From positions 23,036 through 87,035 of the forward strand of contig JABCZK010000017.1 of assembly GCA_013289695.1 (NCBI GenBank): a DNA stretch of 64,000 bases. The letters run 5' to 3'. Position numbers and translations under genes: made by a program. The notes under the pieces are model-generated. The model had not been told where the DNA came from, searched no databases, and was given only the letters and a program-made list of their open reading frames with translations. Below, piece after piece: positions 37,312 through 46,825 of the stretch; positions within the stretch are counted from its first letter, which is position 1, and each line of letters begins with the position of its first letter. The stretch is from Acidobacteriota bacterium (GTDB lineage Bacteria; Acidobacteriota; Terriglobia; Acidiferrales; UBA7541).

Positions 37312-39177
37312 ATGACGGTTCGTCTCACCGCGGCTCAAGCTACCATCGCGTTTCTGAAGAGCCAGTACACCGAGCGCGACGGCAAGCAACAGCGGCTCTT
37401 CGAAGGTTGTTTGGGGATTTTCGGTCACGGCAACGTCGCTGGCCTCGGCCAGGCGCTCGAACAAGATCCTGGTTTGCGCTACTACCTGTTCCGCAACGAA
37501 CAGGCCATGGTCCATGCCGCCACGGCTTTCGCCAAAACAAGTTTCCGATTGCGCGCGCTCGTCTGCACTTCATCCATCGGACCCGGCGCAACCAACATGA
37601 TCACCGGCGCCGCCACCGCCACGGTAAACCGCTTGCCCGTATTGTTGCTGCCCGGAGATATTTTTGCGCGTCGCAATGTCGCTCCCGTGTTGCAGCAACT
37701 TGAGTCGCCATCCAGCCAGGATATTTCCGTAAACGATTGCTTCAAACCCGTCTCGCGCTACTGGGACCGGATCCAGCGTCCCGAACAACTACTGACCTCT
37801 CTTCCCGAAGCCATGCGCGTGCTCACCTCTCCCGCGGAAACCGGAGCGGTCACCATCGCCTTTCCCCAGGATGTCCAGGCCGAAGCCTTCGATTTCCCCG
37901 AAAAGTTTTTCGAGAAAAAAGTCTGGATAATTCCTCGCAATCGCTGCGATCAAAATCTCTTGCAACGCGCGGCTGAATGGATTCGTGCCGCAAAGAAGCC
38001 ATTAATCATAGCCGGCGGAGGCGTTCTCTATTCGCAGGCCTCGGAAGCTCTCGCGCAGTTCGCTCGAGCGACAGGTATCCCAGTCTGCGAAACGCAAGCC
38101 GGCAAAGGCTCGCTGCCCTTCGACCATGCGCAGCAGCTCGGCGCTGTGGGAGTCACCGGCACGCCCGGCGCGAATATCGTCGCGCGCGAAGCGGACCTGA
38201 TCCTGGGTATCGGCACCCGCTACAGCGATTTCACCAGCGCTTCAAAAACAGCGTTCCAGAATCCCTCCGTGCGCTTCATCAACGTAAATGTCGCGGAACT
38301 CGACGCCTACAAACACGCCGCCCTGCCGCTCACCGGCGACGCGCGCCTGACCATCACGGAACTGCAGCAAGCTCTCGGCAACTTCGCCGTGGAAGAAAGT
38401 TACCGCGCCCAAAGCCACGATTTCCGCGCGCGTTGGGAAAATGAGGTGGACCGCATCTACGGAATTCACCAAGCGCCGCCCATCACGCAGGGCGAAGTCA
38501 TCGGTATCGTAAATAATTTCACGAGGCCCTCGGATATCGTCGTCTGCGCGGCCGGCAGCTTGCCCGGAGACCTCCACAAGCTCTGGCGCACCCGCCAACC
38601 GGGCAGTTATCACATGGAATACGGTTTCTCCTGCATGGGCTATGAAATTGCCGGCGCCCTGGGCGCGAAAATGGCCGACCCCACGCGCGAAGTGTACGTG
38701 CTCGTCGGCGATGGCTCCTACCTCATGCTGGCCCAGGAAATCGTCACCTCGCTCCAGGAAGGCTTCAAGATCAACATCGTCCTGCTCGACAATCACGGCT
38801 TCTCCAGCATCGGCGGCCTCAGCCGCGCCTGTGGCAACGAAGGCATGGGCACGAACTACCGTTATCGTCGCAGCGATAAAGACGATGGCAAATACGATGG
38901 CGACGTGCTTCCCGTGGATTTCGCGGTCAACGCCGCGAGCTTGGGCGCGTGGAGCGCTCGCGCGCGAACCGCGGACGAATTGAGAGCCGCCTTGACCGCA
39001 GCTCGCGAACAGCGCCGCACTTCGGTAGTCGTCATCGAAACTTCCTACGACCAAAGGGTTCCCGGCTACGAATCCTGGTGGGACGTGCCCATCGCGGAAG
39101 TTTCCGAGCGCGACACCGTCAAAGCCGCGCGCCGCGACTACGAAGAAGCGCGCAAGAAAGAACGTTTTTTCTTTTAG
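37312..39177 (+). CDS. iolD: 3D-trihydroxycyclohexane-1,2-dione acylhydrolase
   Basis: 621 residues, thiamine-diphosphate enzyme. Opening segment LTAAQATIAFLKSQYTERDG and GIFGHGNVAGLGQAL, FRNEQAMVHAATAFAKTSFR with the ThDP-activating Glu, and the cofactor loop VLVGDGSYLMLAQEIVTSLQ ending near LLDNHGFSS. It opens the ring of diketo-inositol derivatives to 5-deoxy-glucuronate, supplying IolB. Length and motifs match IolD well. Confidence 0.95.
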   Translation: MTVRLTAAQATIAFLKSQYTERDGKQQRLFEGCLGIFGHGNVAGLGQALEQDPGLRYYLFRNEQAMVHAATAFAKTSFRLRALVCTSSIGPGATNMITGAATATVNRLPVLLLPGDIFARRNVAPVLQQLESPSSQDISVNDCFKPVSRYWDRIQRPEQLLTSLPEAMRVLTSPAETGAVTIAFPQDVQAEAFDFPEKFFEKKVWIIPRNRCDQNLLQRAAEWIRAAKKPLIIAGGGVLYSQASEALAQFARATGIPVCETQAGKGSLPFDHAQQLGAVGVTGTPGANIVAREADLILGIGTRYSDFTSASKTAFQNPSVRFINVNVAELDAYKHAALPLTGDARLTITELQQALGNFAVEESYRAQSHDFRARWENEVDRIYGIHQAPPITQGEVIGIVNNFTRPSDIVVCAAGSLPGDLHKLWRTRQPGSYHMEYGFSCMGYEIAGALGAKMADPTREVYVLVGDGSYLMLAQEIVTSLQEGFKINIVLLDNHGFSSIGGLSRACGNEGMGTNYRYRRSDKDDGKYDGDVLPVDFAVNAASLGAWSARARTADELRAALTAAREQRRTSVVVIETSYDQRVPGYESWWDVPIAEVSERDTVKAARRDYEEARKKERFFF

Positions 39178-39256
39178 CGAAAACTTTTAACCGTGGTTGT
39201 GTCCTTGCAGCCGTTGCGAAAGGTTCCATTGAAACTCGGGGCACAGAGAGGTCAGG

Positions 39257-40633
39257 GTGGAAACATCGGCAGTCGCAGCGCAAACCGCAGCACCCAGTAA
39301 ACCTCATCTCAAGCGCGCGTTGGGCCTCTGGGACCTGATCTATTACGGCATCATTCTCACCTCGCCCATCGCCGCGGTCCCGCTCTTTGGCGAGGGCCAA
39401 GTTCTTTCGCATGGCCACACCGTCGCGACTCTGCTGCTTGCGATGGTGGCGATGTCCGTCACCGCCATCAGCTTCGGTCGCATGGCCAGCGTCTATCCCT
39501 CGGCAGGTTCGGTGTACACCTACATCAGCCGGGAACTGAACCCGCACTTCGGATTTGTCATCGGCTGGGCCATGTTTCTGGAATATCTTTTTCAGCCTAT
39601 CCAGAATGCGCTGTACGCCGTGCTGGCCATTCAACGCATGACGCCGCGCGTCCCCTTCGCCATTTTGGCGGCCGTCACCGTCGGCTTTATTACCATCCTC
39701 ACGGTGCAGGGAATTAAATTCACCGCGCGCACCAACGAAGTCCTGCTCGGATTCATGTTGCTCGTCACCACCGTTTTTCTCGTCGAATCTTTTCGCTTCG
39801 TCGTCTTGCACCAGCACTTCACCGGACTATTCTCGCTGCATCCGATTTACAATCCGGCCACATTCAATCTCCGCGCCGTCGCCGCGGGCACTTCGCTCGC
39901 TGCGCTGGTGTTCATCGGGTTCGATGGCGTCTCGATTCTCGCCGAAGAAGTCCACAATCCCAAACGCAACGTGCTGCTTGCCTCCGTCCTTGTCGTCCTC
40001 TTCACCGGACTTTTCAGCGGCCTGCAAGTCTATCTCGCCCAGCGCGTCTGGCCGGATTACACCACGCTGCAAAATCCGGAGACCGCGTTTATGGACGTCG
40101 CCAGGATGGCCAGCGGGCCCATGCTATTCGCCGCCTACGGCGTCATGCTCCTGGTTTCCAGCATCGCTTGCGGGCTTGCCGGGCACGTGGGCGCGTCGCG
40201 CTTGCTCTACAGCATGGGTCGCGATGATGTTCTGCCGAAAAAAATCTTTGGCTACCTCAGCCCCAAGAAAAGCAATCCCGTGTACAACGTCTGGATCATC
40301 GGCGTCCTCGCCTACATCGGCGTGATCACGATTCCGTGGGAACACGCCGCGGAAGTTGTCACCTTCGGCGCGCTGCTGGCCTTCATGGGCGTGAATCTTG
40401 CTGCCTTCCGCCATTTCTGGTTTTCGCGGGAAGCGATCGGGCATCGCAACTTCTTCGTGGACGCCTTCGTCCCCGGCTTCGGCTTCGTTTTTTGTTTTAT
40501 CCTGCTGATCAGCCTGCAAACCTGGACGAAATATGCCGGCCTTGCCTGGCTCGCGGTAGGAATTCTCTACGGCGGGTACAAAACACGGGGATTCACACGC
40601 AGGCCAAAATTAATCGACTTCAGCGAAACGTAG
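39257..40633 (+). CDS. APC-superfamily permease in the inositol cluster
   Basis: 458 residues, GTG start, about 12 membrane helices. GLWDLIYYGIILTSPIAAVP and RMASVYPSAGSVYTYISREL mark the APC core. FIGFDGVSILAEEVHNPKRN is the conserved middle. It lies 79 bases after iolD, in place of the MFS (IolT) or ABC inositol importers found elsewhere. An amino-sugar or aminocyclitol substrate is possible given the aminotransferase in the cluster. Confidence 0.85.
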   Translation: METSAVAAQTAAPSKPHLKRALGLWDLIYYGIILTSPIAAVPLFGEGQVLSHGHTVATLLLAMVAMSVTAISFGRMASVYPSAGSVYTYISRELNPHFGFVIGWAMFLEYLFQPIQNALYAVLAIQRMTPRVPFAILAAVTVGFITILTVQGIKFTARTNEVLLGFMLLVTTVFLVESFRFVVLHQHFTGLFSLHPIYNPATFNLRAVAAGTSLAALVFIGFDGVSILAEEVHNPKRNVLLASVLVVLFTGLFSGLQVYLAQRVWPDYTTLQNPETAFMDVARMASGPMLFAAYGVMLLVSSIACGLAGHVGASRLLYSMGRDDVLPKKIFGYLSPKKSNPVYNVWIIGVLAYIGVITIPWEHAAEVVTFGALLAFMGVNLAAFRHFWFSREAIGHRNFFVDAFVPGFGFVFCFILLISLQTWTKYAGLAWLAVGILYGGYKTRGFTRRPKLIDFSET

Positions 40634-40660
40634 ATCGCACCACGAAAAAAAAGAACGCCT

Positions 40661-41776
40661 TTAGCGCATATCCCGAACTGCAGCGCTCTTCGCTTTGCCT
40701 GGCTCCTGATCCAGCGATTGTTCGCGCGACACATGCAGCGCAAACCCGCACGATTCGCGAATGCGCAGCTCGGTCGGCAATTTCTTCACCACCGGCTTGC
40801 TGCGATCTCCTGCGATGCGCCGGATCAGCAGCTCAGCCGCCTCGATCCCCAACTGGTGCTTCGGTAATTCCACAGTCGTCAACCGCGGCCGAAAAACTCC
40901 CAACCAAGGATAATCGTCGAAACTCACCAGGCCGAAATCTGCTGGGCACCGCAAACCCATTTCTTCCGCCGCATTCAGCAATCCCACGGTCATTAAGTGA
41001 TTCGCCACATAGATTCCATCGGGCCGGTGCGAGAGCAATGCATGCCCCGCGCGAAATCCGGATTCGATACGGTAATCGCCTTCGATGTCCAGCTCGGGTT
41101 CGTAAGGGAGCCCTTCCGCTTTCAACGCGTCGCGAAAACCTTCCCAGCGCGCTGTCGCATTGCTTACTTTTCGCGGACCGCCAATCAATCCGATGCGCCG
41201 GCGTCCCGAGCGCGCCAGGTGGCACACCGCGTCGTACGCGCCCTGGTAATCGTCGGTAATCACGGCATCCTTGGTCAATGTCGGATAGGTGCGCATCACC
41301 AGTACAAAAGGGATGTTCACTTCTTTGATCATCTGCCGAAGGGAAGGCCGAAAATCTTCCGCGGCTTTCGTCAGCAGAATTCCATCCACGCGCTTCGAAA
41401 GCAGCAGTTCCACGGATTTCTCTTCTTTTGCGAGAGTGTCGTCACTGTTACACAGCAGCAGATTGTATCCATGACGCTGTGCGGCATCCTCTGCGCCGCG
41501 AACGACCATCGGGAAAAAAGGGTTGGCGATATCCGGCACGATCATCCCGATGGTGTGCGTGCGCTGCTTCGCCAGGCTCCGCGCAATCAGGTTGGGACGA
41601 TAATTCAGCTTGCGGATCGCCGCTTCTACGCGCTTGCGCAGCTTCTCGCCGACGTGGCTCTTGTGATTCACCACGGCGGAGACGGTAAACACGGAAACAC
41701 GCGACAACTTCGCAACATCATAGATGCTGGCGGTGGTGCCCGATTTCTTCCGTCCCGCTTTTTTCACGGCAGTCAT
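40661..41776 (-). CDS. LacI-family transcriptional regulator
   Basis: 371 residues. The HTH is SIYDVAKLSRVSVFTVSAVV followed by NHKSHVGEKLRKRVEAAIRK and the hinge helix NYRPNLIARSLA. The periplasmic-binding-protein-like domain starts at TIGMIVPDIANPFFP. It sits at the centre of the inositol island between the plus- and minus-strand arms, so control of these genes by a cyclitol ligand is the natural inference. Confidence 0.9.
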   Translation of the reverse strand: MTAVKKAGRKKSGTTASIYDVAKLSRVSVFTVSAVVNHKSHVGEKLRKRVEAAIRKLNYRPNLIARSLAKQRTHTIGMIVPDIANPFFPMVVRGAEDAAQRHGYNLLLCNSDDTLAKEEKSVELLLSKRVDGILLTKAAEDFRPSLRQMIKEVNIPFVLVMRTYPTLTKDAVITDDYQGAYDAVCHLARSGRRRIGLIGGPRKVSNATARWEGFRDALKAEGLPYEPELDIEGDYRIESGFRAGHALLSHRPDGIYVANHLMTVGLLNAAEEMGLRCPADFGLVSFDDYPWLGVFRPRLTTVELPKHQLGIEAAELLIRRIAGDRSKPVVKKLPTELRIRESCGFALHVSREQSLDQEPGKAKSAAVRDMR

Positions 41777-41851
41777 CCGTATCAGCCTTGTACCATAAAA
41801 AGCCGGCTCCGCTTCACTCGCAAATCGGCGCAGCCCCGTACCGCGCGCCTC

Positions 41852-42874
41852 TCAGTAGTTTATGACAAGCGGCCGCTGTTTTCTTGCGGAGTTATAAATT
41901 GACTCAAGAATTACCATATCCCGATGTCCCTGCACGCCGTCGCTTTCCACCGGCCGCCGGTTCTGAATCGCCGAAGCGAACTCCTTTAGCTCCAGTCCAA
42001 ACTCATCAATGATGGGGAACGTCCGAGCAATCGCGCGCTTCCCGATTTTTCCCGTTAGCCGCCGCACCTCGTCGAACGGAAATGCGGGAGTTAGCGACGC
42101 CCAGCCCTTCGTCCCCTGCACATATATAAAGGATGACAAAACCGCGCCATAAGTCGCGCTCCCTTGCACCACCAGCCCGCTCGGGAACTGCAAGCGGAAC
42201 GAAATGCCCTCCTCGACGTCCCAGAACGTCACCGTGTCGCGCGCCCAGCTCTGCGCTGTCACTTCCACCGGATCTTCTTCCACCAGCCAGCGCGTGGTGT
42301 TCACGCAATACACGCCCAAATCCATCAGCGGCCCGCCGCCCGCCAGATTCGAATCCACCAGCCAAGGCGACGACTTGCCCGGCGAATACAATTCACTGAA
42401 TGCGGTATGTATCACGTCAATCCGGCCGAGATCACCATTCTGAATCAATTGCTTCAAGTAAAGGCTGCTGGGCTCGAGGTATTTCCGGTACGCGGTCATT
42501 AGCAGCACGCGGTTTTGCCGGCAAGCTGCCACCATTCGCGCAGCCTGCTCGGCGGTGGCAGCCAGCGGTTTCTCGCACAACACGTGTTTGCCGGCCTGCG
42601 CTGCCTGCACCGTAAACGACTCGTGCAGGCCGTTCGGTGTCGCCACGAAAACGGCATCTATTTCCGGATTCGCCAAACACGCCGCGAACTCTTCGTTGCT
42701 GTAGTGCGCGTCCGCGTCGAACCTGCGCGCCACCCGCGCGGCCTTGTCCTTATCTCTGCTCACCACCGCCGCCAGTTTCGCGTTCTTGCATTTCGCGAAG
42801 CTCGGCAGGATAAATCCTTGCGCGATGTTACCCAGGCCCACCACCGCGAACCCAACCTTTTTCCCGACACCCAT
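41852..42874 (-). CDS. Gfo/Idh/MocA-family oxidoreductase
   Basis: 340 residues from ATG 42874. NAD(P) fold FAVVGLGNIAQGFILPSF, the family lysine motif HVLCEKPLAAT, and GGPLMDLGVYCVN in the second domain. It is less like IolG than the gene at 45660 and may act on another sugar or inositol isomer (for example scyllo-inositol). It is part of the minus-strand arm that runs from the ADH through iolE and iolG. Confidence 0.83.
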   Translation of the reverse strand: MGVGKKVGFAVVGLGNIAQGFILPSFAKCKNAKLAAVVSRDKDKAARVARRFDADAHYSNEEFAACLANPEIDAVFVATPNGLHESFTVQAAQAGKHVLCEKPLAATAEQAARMVAACRQNRVLLMTAYRKYLEPSSLYLKQLIQNGDLGRIDVIHTAFSELYSPGKSSPWLVDSNLAGGGPLMDLGVYCVNTTRWLVEEDPVEVTAQSWARDTVTFWDVEEGISFRLQFPSGLVVQGSATYGAVLSSFIYVQGTKGWASLTPAFPFDEVRRLTGKIGKRAIARTFPIIDEFGLELKEFASAIQNRRPVESDGVQGHRDMVILESIYNSARKQRPLVINY

Positions 42875-43002
42875 CGATTGGAGGTCTCCCAAGAACTCGC
42901 AGCGCCGGCGCCGGACGCTCTTGCCTTCGTAGCGGCGCACTTTAGCGCGCCATTTATGACGCGGAAAGCGCCGATCCTCCGCCGCTCACTCGCGCGCCAG
43001 AA

Positions 43003-44301
43003 CTAGCTTTCGCGGTCCGCCCGGCCCAACCTCTGATTTCGAATCGCCTTGTGGTCCAAATCGCGCAATTCCTCGCTCGCGCCCAGCACTTTCTCGATCG
43101 CATCCGCAATCGAGTCCACGTCCGCCACGCTGCCCAAGAACAGGTAGTGAGGGAACCACACTGCTTCGTGATAAGCGGCGCGGTCTGCCTCCGGACACGA
43201 ATACATATTCCGCAGATCCAGAGGCTTCTCGCGGCCCCAACTCAGAGCCGGGAAGTCCTCGGGCTTCAATGGGAACAGCGAACTTTTGTAAACAGGCTCG
43301 TAGAAAAGACCGTCGCAAGGAATGCCTTCCAGCTGCAGCGCACCGACAAAGGCTGCGCGCGGAATGTCGTTCGCCTTGTTCGCAAAGTATTTGAACATGA
43401 AGCCGTAAGGCGCCAGGCGCGTAATCCGCGGATCAGGCTTCAGCAATTTGATGGCAGCCAACTTTTGCATCCGCAATTCGAAATGCTTCACGTTTTTTTC
43501 CCGCGTCGCGGCCTGCTGCGGTAGCCGAGCCAATTGCGGCCCCAGCACGGCCGCCTGCAGTTCACTCAGCCGGTGATTGAAACCAATGATGCGGTGATGA
43601 TATTGGTCCGTCAGGCTGGCACGACCCGCGTTGATATAGCTCTGTACCAACTCCATGTATTCCAGCGTGTTCGTGATCACTGCCCCACCTTCTCCCGACG
43701 TGATCAGCTTGCTGGATTGAAAGCTGAACGCTCCCAAATCTCCCATCGAGCCAGCGCCCTGTCCCTTCCACATCGCGCCATGCGCGTGCGCGCAATCTTC
43801 AATCACTTTCAAGTTGTGTTTTTTGGCGACGCGCAGAATTTCGTCCATGTCCGCGAAACGCATTCCCAGATGCACAGGCAGAATTGCCCTCGTCTTCGGC
43901 GTAATCGCCTGCTCGATCAGTCTTGCGTCCAGACAATATGTTTCCGGATCCACGTCCACGAATACCGGGACTGCGTTCAGCAGCAACACCGGCCCGACCG
44001 TTCCTTCCCACGTGTAGGCCGGAACGATCACTTCGTCTCCGGGGCGAATCTGTATCGCTTTGAGGCACGCCTCAATCGCAACCGTCCCGGTGCTCACGCA
44101 CTGGCCATACTTCGCGGTCTGGAATGCGGCGAATTTTTTCGCAAACGCGTCCGCATACTTTCCCGGAAACGGCTGGCCGCCCCATTTCAAGCTGGTGAAG
44201 GCGTCCTCCAGCGCGGCGAATTCCTCCTTTGTGGCGATGGGCCACGGAGTGAAAGGTGTCTTGCGTACGGATTCACCACCGGTAATCGCCAGTATTCCCA
44301 C
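43003..44301 (-). CDS. DegT/StrS aminotransferase, scyllo-inosose-aminotransferase-like
   Basis: 432 residues from GTG 44301, chosen because GAGGAGA lies 7 bases upstream. PLP-enzyme segments: IVPAYTWEGTVGPVLLLNAV, HLGMRFADMDEIL, VIEDCAHAHGAMW and FSFQSSKLITSGEGGAV with the PLP Lys. The AYTW, MRFADMD and DCAHAHGA set is that of L-glutamine:scyllo-inosose aminotransferases of aminocyclitol antibiotic pathways. In a catabolic cluster it may run in the deaminating direction. This is inference. Confidence 0.8.
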   Translation of the reverse strand: MGILAITGGESVRKTPFTPWPIATKEEFAALEDAFTSLKWGGQPFPGKYADAFAKKFAAFQTAKYGQCVSTGTVAIEACLKAIQIRPGDEVIVPAYTWEGTVGPVLLLNAVPVFVDVDPETYCLDARLIEQAITPKTRAILPVHLGMRFADMDEILRVAKKHNLKVIEDCAHAHGAMWKGQGAGSMGDLGAFSFQSSKLITSGEGGAVITNTLEYMELVQSYINAGRASLTDQYHHRIIGFNHRLSELQAAVLGPQLARLPQQAATREKNVKHFELRMQKLAAIKLLKPDPRITRLAPYGFMFKYFANKANDIPRAAFVGALQLEGIPCDGLFYEPVYKSSLFPLKPEDFPALSWGREKPLDLRNMYSCPEADRAAYHEAVWFPHYLFLGSVADVDSIADAIEKVLGASEELRDLDHKAIRNQRLGRADRES

Positions 44302-44382
44302 GTGCCGGTCTCCTCGTCCAAAGTTGAATTTAGCTGACAGTTCGTGCGTTTGCAGAGCCGCACCCGCCATGGTGCTGCGTCA

Positions 44383-45432
44383 CTACGCTTCCGGATTCGG
44401 AATCAAAATATCGCGCACCACTCCATCCAAATCGTGACAAGCGGTGATGAACTGGCGCAAAGTCCGGCGCGTCGGCGCGAACGAATCGAATTCTTCGATC
44501 GAAAGTCCACCTTCGGTGTTCGCGCGCCGGAAATCCGCGAACTTCCTGGAAAGCTCCTCCACGATCTCAGCGCGCACCGGCTCATCAATCCGCGAACGCA
44601 CCTCGATGTCGCTCGCATTGAATCGCACCTGCCACGAGCATGGCGGCGAAATCACCATGTCGCCGCCTATGAATTCACTCCAGTGCATGTGATTGCGAAA
44701 CGCCGCCGAAAGCAGCCGGATGCGATAGCCTCGTTCCTTGAATATTCTGTACGCTCGCTTCAGCACCGCCACTCCAGCCCATTCCAGATATCCCGGGTCG
44801 ATCGCGATATTTTCTTTCTCCATCACAATTTTCAGCCAGTCGTCCAGGCGCCCCACCATCAGCGTGCACACCGGCCCCATGCTCGCGATTTCCTTGCCTT
44901 CTTTCTCGCGCCGTTGCAGGCCGCGTTCCACCGCTTCGGCCACGGCGATGCACTGCGGCAACGTGAACGAAACGGTCGCGTTGATGCTCACTCCGCGATA
45001 CGTAGCCTCTTCGATCGCTGGAATTCCTGCGCGCGTTACGGGAATCTTTACGATCATGTTCGGCGCGAGCTGGCTGAATTCCATCGCCTGCTTCACGATT
45101 GCCTGGCTGTCGCGAAATAGCCGAGGGTCCGTCTGAATCGAAAGCCTGCCGTTCCGGCCGCGCTGCGCATCGCAGATCGGCTTCAGCAGAGCCGCGGCGC
45201 GGATGGAGATTTCACCGACCAGCTGCCAAGCGATCTCGTCTTCGGTCGCCGTGGGCATCTCTTTGCTCAGTTCCTGTATGCGCCCCTTCCAGAAACTCAT
45301 CTCCTTTTTCAGCACGCCCAGCACAATCACCGGATTGCACGTGGCGCCCACCGCGCCATGTTCGATCGAATAGGTCAGCTCTTCGATGGAAGCGGAATCG
45401 TTCCACAAACAAGTGGGAGTTGTTTGTGTCAT
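44383..45432 (-). CDS. Transaldolase-family protein
   Basis: 349 residues from ATG 45432. Class I aldolase barrel: CLWNDSASIEELTYSIEHGA then GATCNPVIVLG, and NMIVKIPVTRAG with the Schiff-base Lys129, followed by GVSINATVSFTLPQCIAVAE. It is longer than most TalB-type proteins. No transketolase or other pentose-phosphate gene is adjacent. Its place between the inositol aminotransferase and iolG suggests a role in cleaving a pathway sugar acid. Confidence 0.85.
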   Translation of the reverse strand: MTQTTPTCLWNDSASIEELTYSIEHGAVGATCNPVIVLGVLKKEMSFWKGRIQELSKEMPTATEDEIAWQLVGEISIRAAALLKPICDAQRGRNGRLSIQTDPRLFRDSQAIVKQAMEFSQLAPNMIVKIPVTRAGIPAIEEATYRGVSINATVSFTLPQCIAVAEAVERGLQRREKEGKEIASMGPVCTLMVGRLDDWLKIVMEKENIAIDPGYLEWAGVAVLKRAYRIFKERGYRIRLLSAAFRNHMHWSEFIGGDMVISPPCSWQVRFNASDIEVRSRIDEPVRAEIVEELSRKFADFRRANTEGGLSIEEFDSFAPTRRTLRQFITACHDLDGVVRDILIPNPEA

Positions 45433-45560
45433 CTTATGAAGAGGACTCTTGAAAGTAGTTTCAGTGGTGCGCGTCATATTGTCCGTCCATCAATTTCCGT
45501 CGGCACCCCGCGCTATCGCCCGAGTTTCCGTGCATCGTCCCACAGGACGATTCACCCTGA

Positions 45561-45612
45561 GATCCCGCTGTGCGGGACCGAAGGCTAGCGCCGGCGTCTC
45601 GCCGGCTCTTTT
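45561..45612 (+). repeat. Tandem hairpins with T-run (terminator-like, plus-strand sense)
   Basis: TCCCGC-TGT-GCGGGA (45563-45577) and GCCGGCG-TCT-CGCCGGC (45590-45606) are two perfect hairpins, the second followed by TCTTTTT. In plus-strand sense this is an intrinsic terminator shape, yet both neighbouring genes are on the minus strand. It may be a dispersed palindromic repeat or may block antisense transcription. Confidence 0.55.
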
Positions 45613-45659
45613 TCCGTTTGCAGCTTCACAAAATGTTGTCCCGGCGGAGAATCTCTACT

Positions 45660-46691
45660 TCACGATGCCGCCCGCACATCCGCAAGCGCCACTTCGATCG
45701 GTTTCGAATGCAGATGCGATTTTTCGGCCGCCACCGCGATGGCCAGCGCTTTCAACCCATCGTCGCCCGTAACCCGCGGCGCAAGGCCGTGCAACATGTT
45801 GTGCACGAAATCCCGCACCTCGGCGAGGTAAGCATCCGCAAATCGCGCCAGAAAATGATCGGTCAGACTTCGCTCGCCGCCTCGCGTCGACAGAAAAACG
45901 GCCGGCGCGTGCTGCAGGCTTCCGACAAAGATCGAGCCCATCGATCCGACGATCTCGGTGCGCACGTCATATCCATAAACAGCCTGTGTGTACGATTCCA
46001 CGTTTCCGATCGCGCCATGTCGGTACGTCAGGTTCACCACGCTCGCTACCAAGTCTCCATACGTCGCCAGTTCCGGCCGAATCGCGGTCGTCGTATACGC
46101 ATGCACCGAACTGACTTCGTCCTGCATCATCCAGCGTGCCAAATCGAAATCGTGAATCGTGTTCGTGTAGAAAAGCATCCCGTTGATTCGCGACGCGTAC
46201 GCCGCAATCGGAGCCGCATCCTTATCGCGCCCAAGCGATTTGAAAATCACCGGAACCCCAATTTCGCCGGCTTCAATTCGCTTCATCGCCGCCACATAAG
46301 CAGAGTCGTAGCGCCGCATGAAACCAACCTGTAATCGCCGCCCCGCTTTAGCCACGGCATCCAGCGCCGCGCGTGCGTCGCCAAGATTCAGCGCCAAAGG
46401 TTTCTCGCACAGCACGTCTTTTCCCGCGCGCACTGCCGTCTCCACCGCCTGCGCGTGAAACTTGTCCGGCGTGGCAATCAGCACCGCGTCCAGGTCCTTG
46501 CGCTCCAGCATCGCGTCCAGGCTGCCGTACCAATTCTCGAGCTCCAGTTCCTCCGCCACCGCTCGCGCGCGTTCCAGCGAAGCGTCTGCAATCGCCACCA
46601 GCCGCGCCTCTGGCACCAGCCGCCGCAGATTCTCCGCGTGCCGCTTGCCCATTTCCCCAACGCCCAACACTCCAATTCCCAACTTACGCAC
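45660..46691 (-). CDS. iolG: Inositol 2-dehydrogenase-like oxidoreductase
   Basis: 343 residues. NAD fold IGVLGVGEMGKRHAENLRRL, DVLCEKPLALNL with the catalytic Lys, QVGFMRRYDSAYVAAMKRIE, and YTNTIHDFDLARWMM carrying the Asp/His pair of IolG. This is the likely first step, oxidising myo-inositol to 2-keto-inositol (scyllo-inosose). It is upstream of the transaldolase gene and downstream of iolE on the same strand. Confidence 0.85.
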   Translation of the reverse strand: MRKLGIGVLGVGEMGKRHAENLRRLVPEARLVAIADASLERARAVAEELELENWYGSLDAMLERKDLDAVLIATPDKFHAQAVETAVRAGKDVLCEKPLALNLGDARAALDAVAKAGRRLQVGFMRRYDSAYVAAMKRIEAGEIGVPVIFKSLGRDKDAAPIAAYASRINGMLFYTNTIHDFDLARWMMQDEVSSVHAYTTTAIRPELATYGDLVASVVNLTYRHGAIGNVESYTQAVYGYDVRTEIVGSMGSIFVGSLQHAPAVFLSTRGGERSLTDHFLARFADAYLAEVRDFVHNMLHGLAPRVTGDDGLKALAIAVAAEKSHLHSKPIEVALADVRAAS

Positions 46692-46736
46692 CGCGCTTCT
46701 CCCTAGGATCCAGAAAACAATCTCGTCTATGCCGTG

Positions 46737-46805
46737 CCCGGAAGGGCGGGGCTTCAGCCCTGCCGTCCAGTATCGCGTAAAGCGGGGGCCCGAGCCCCTG
46801 AAGTC
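46737..46805. repeat. Short GC-rich palindromic intergenic repeat
   Basis: GGGCTTCAGCCC (46749-46760) is a near-perfect hairpin within GGCGGGGCTTCAGCCCTGCC, followed by a GGGGGCCCGAGCCCC stretch. It lies between iolE and iolG. It is similar in style to the other intergenic hairpins of the window but not clearly the same sequence family. Confidence 0.45.
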
Positions 46806-46825
46806 GCAGCGTTCCGGACCACCGC

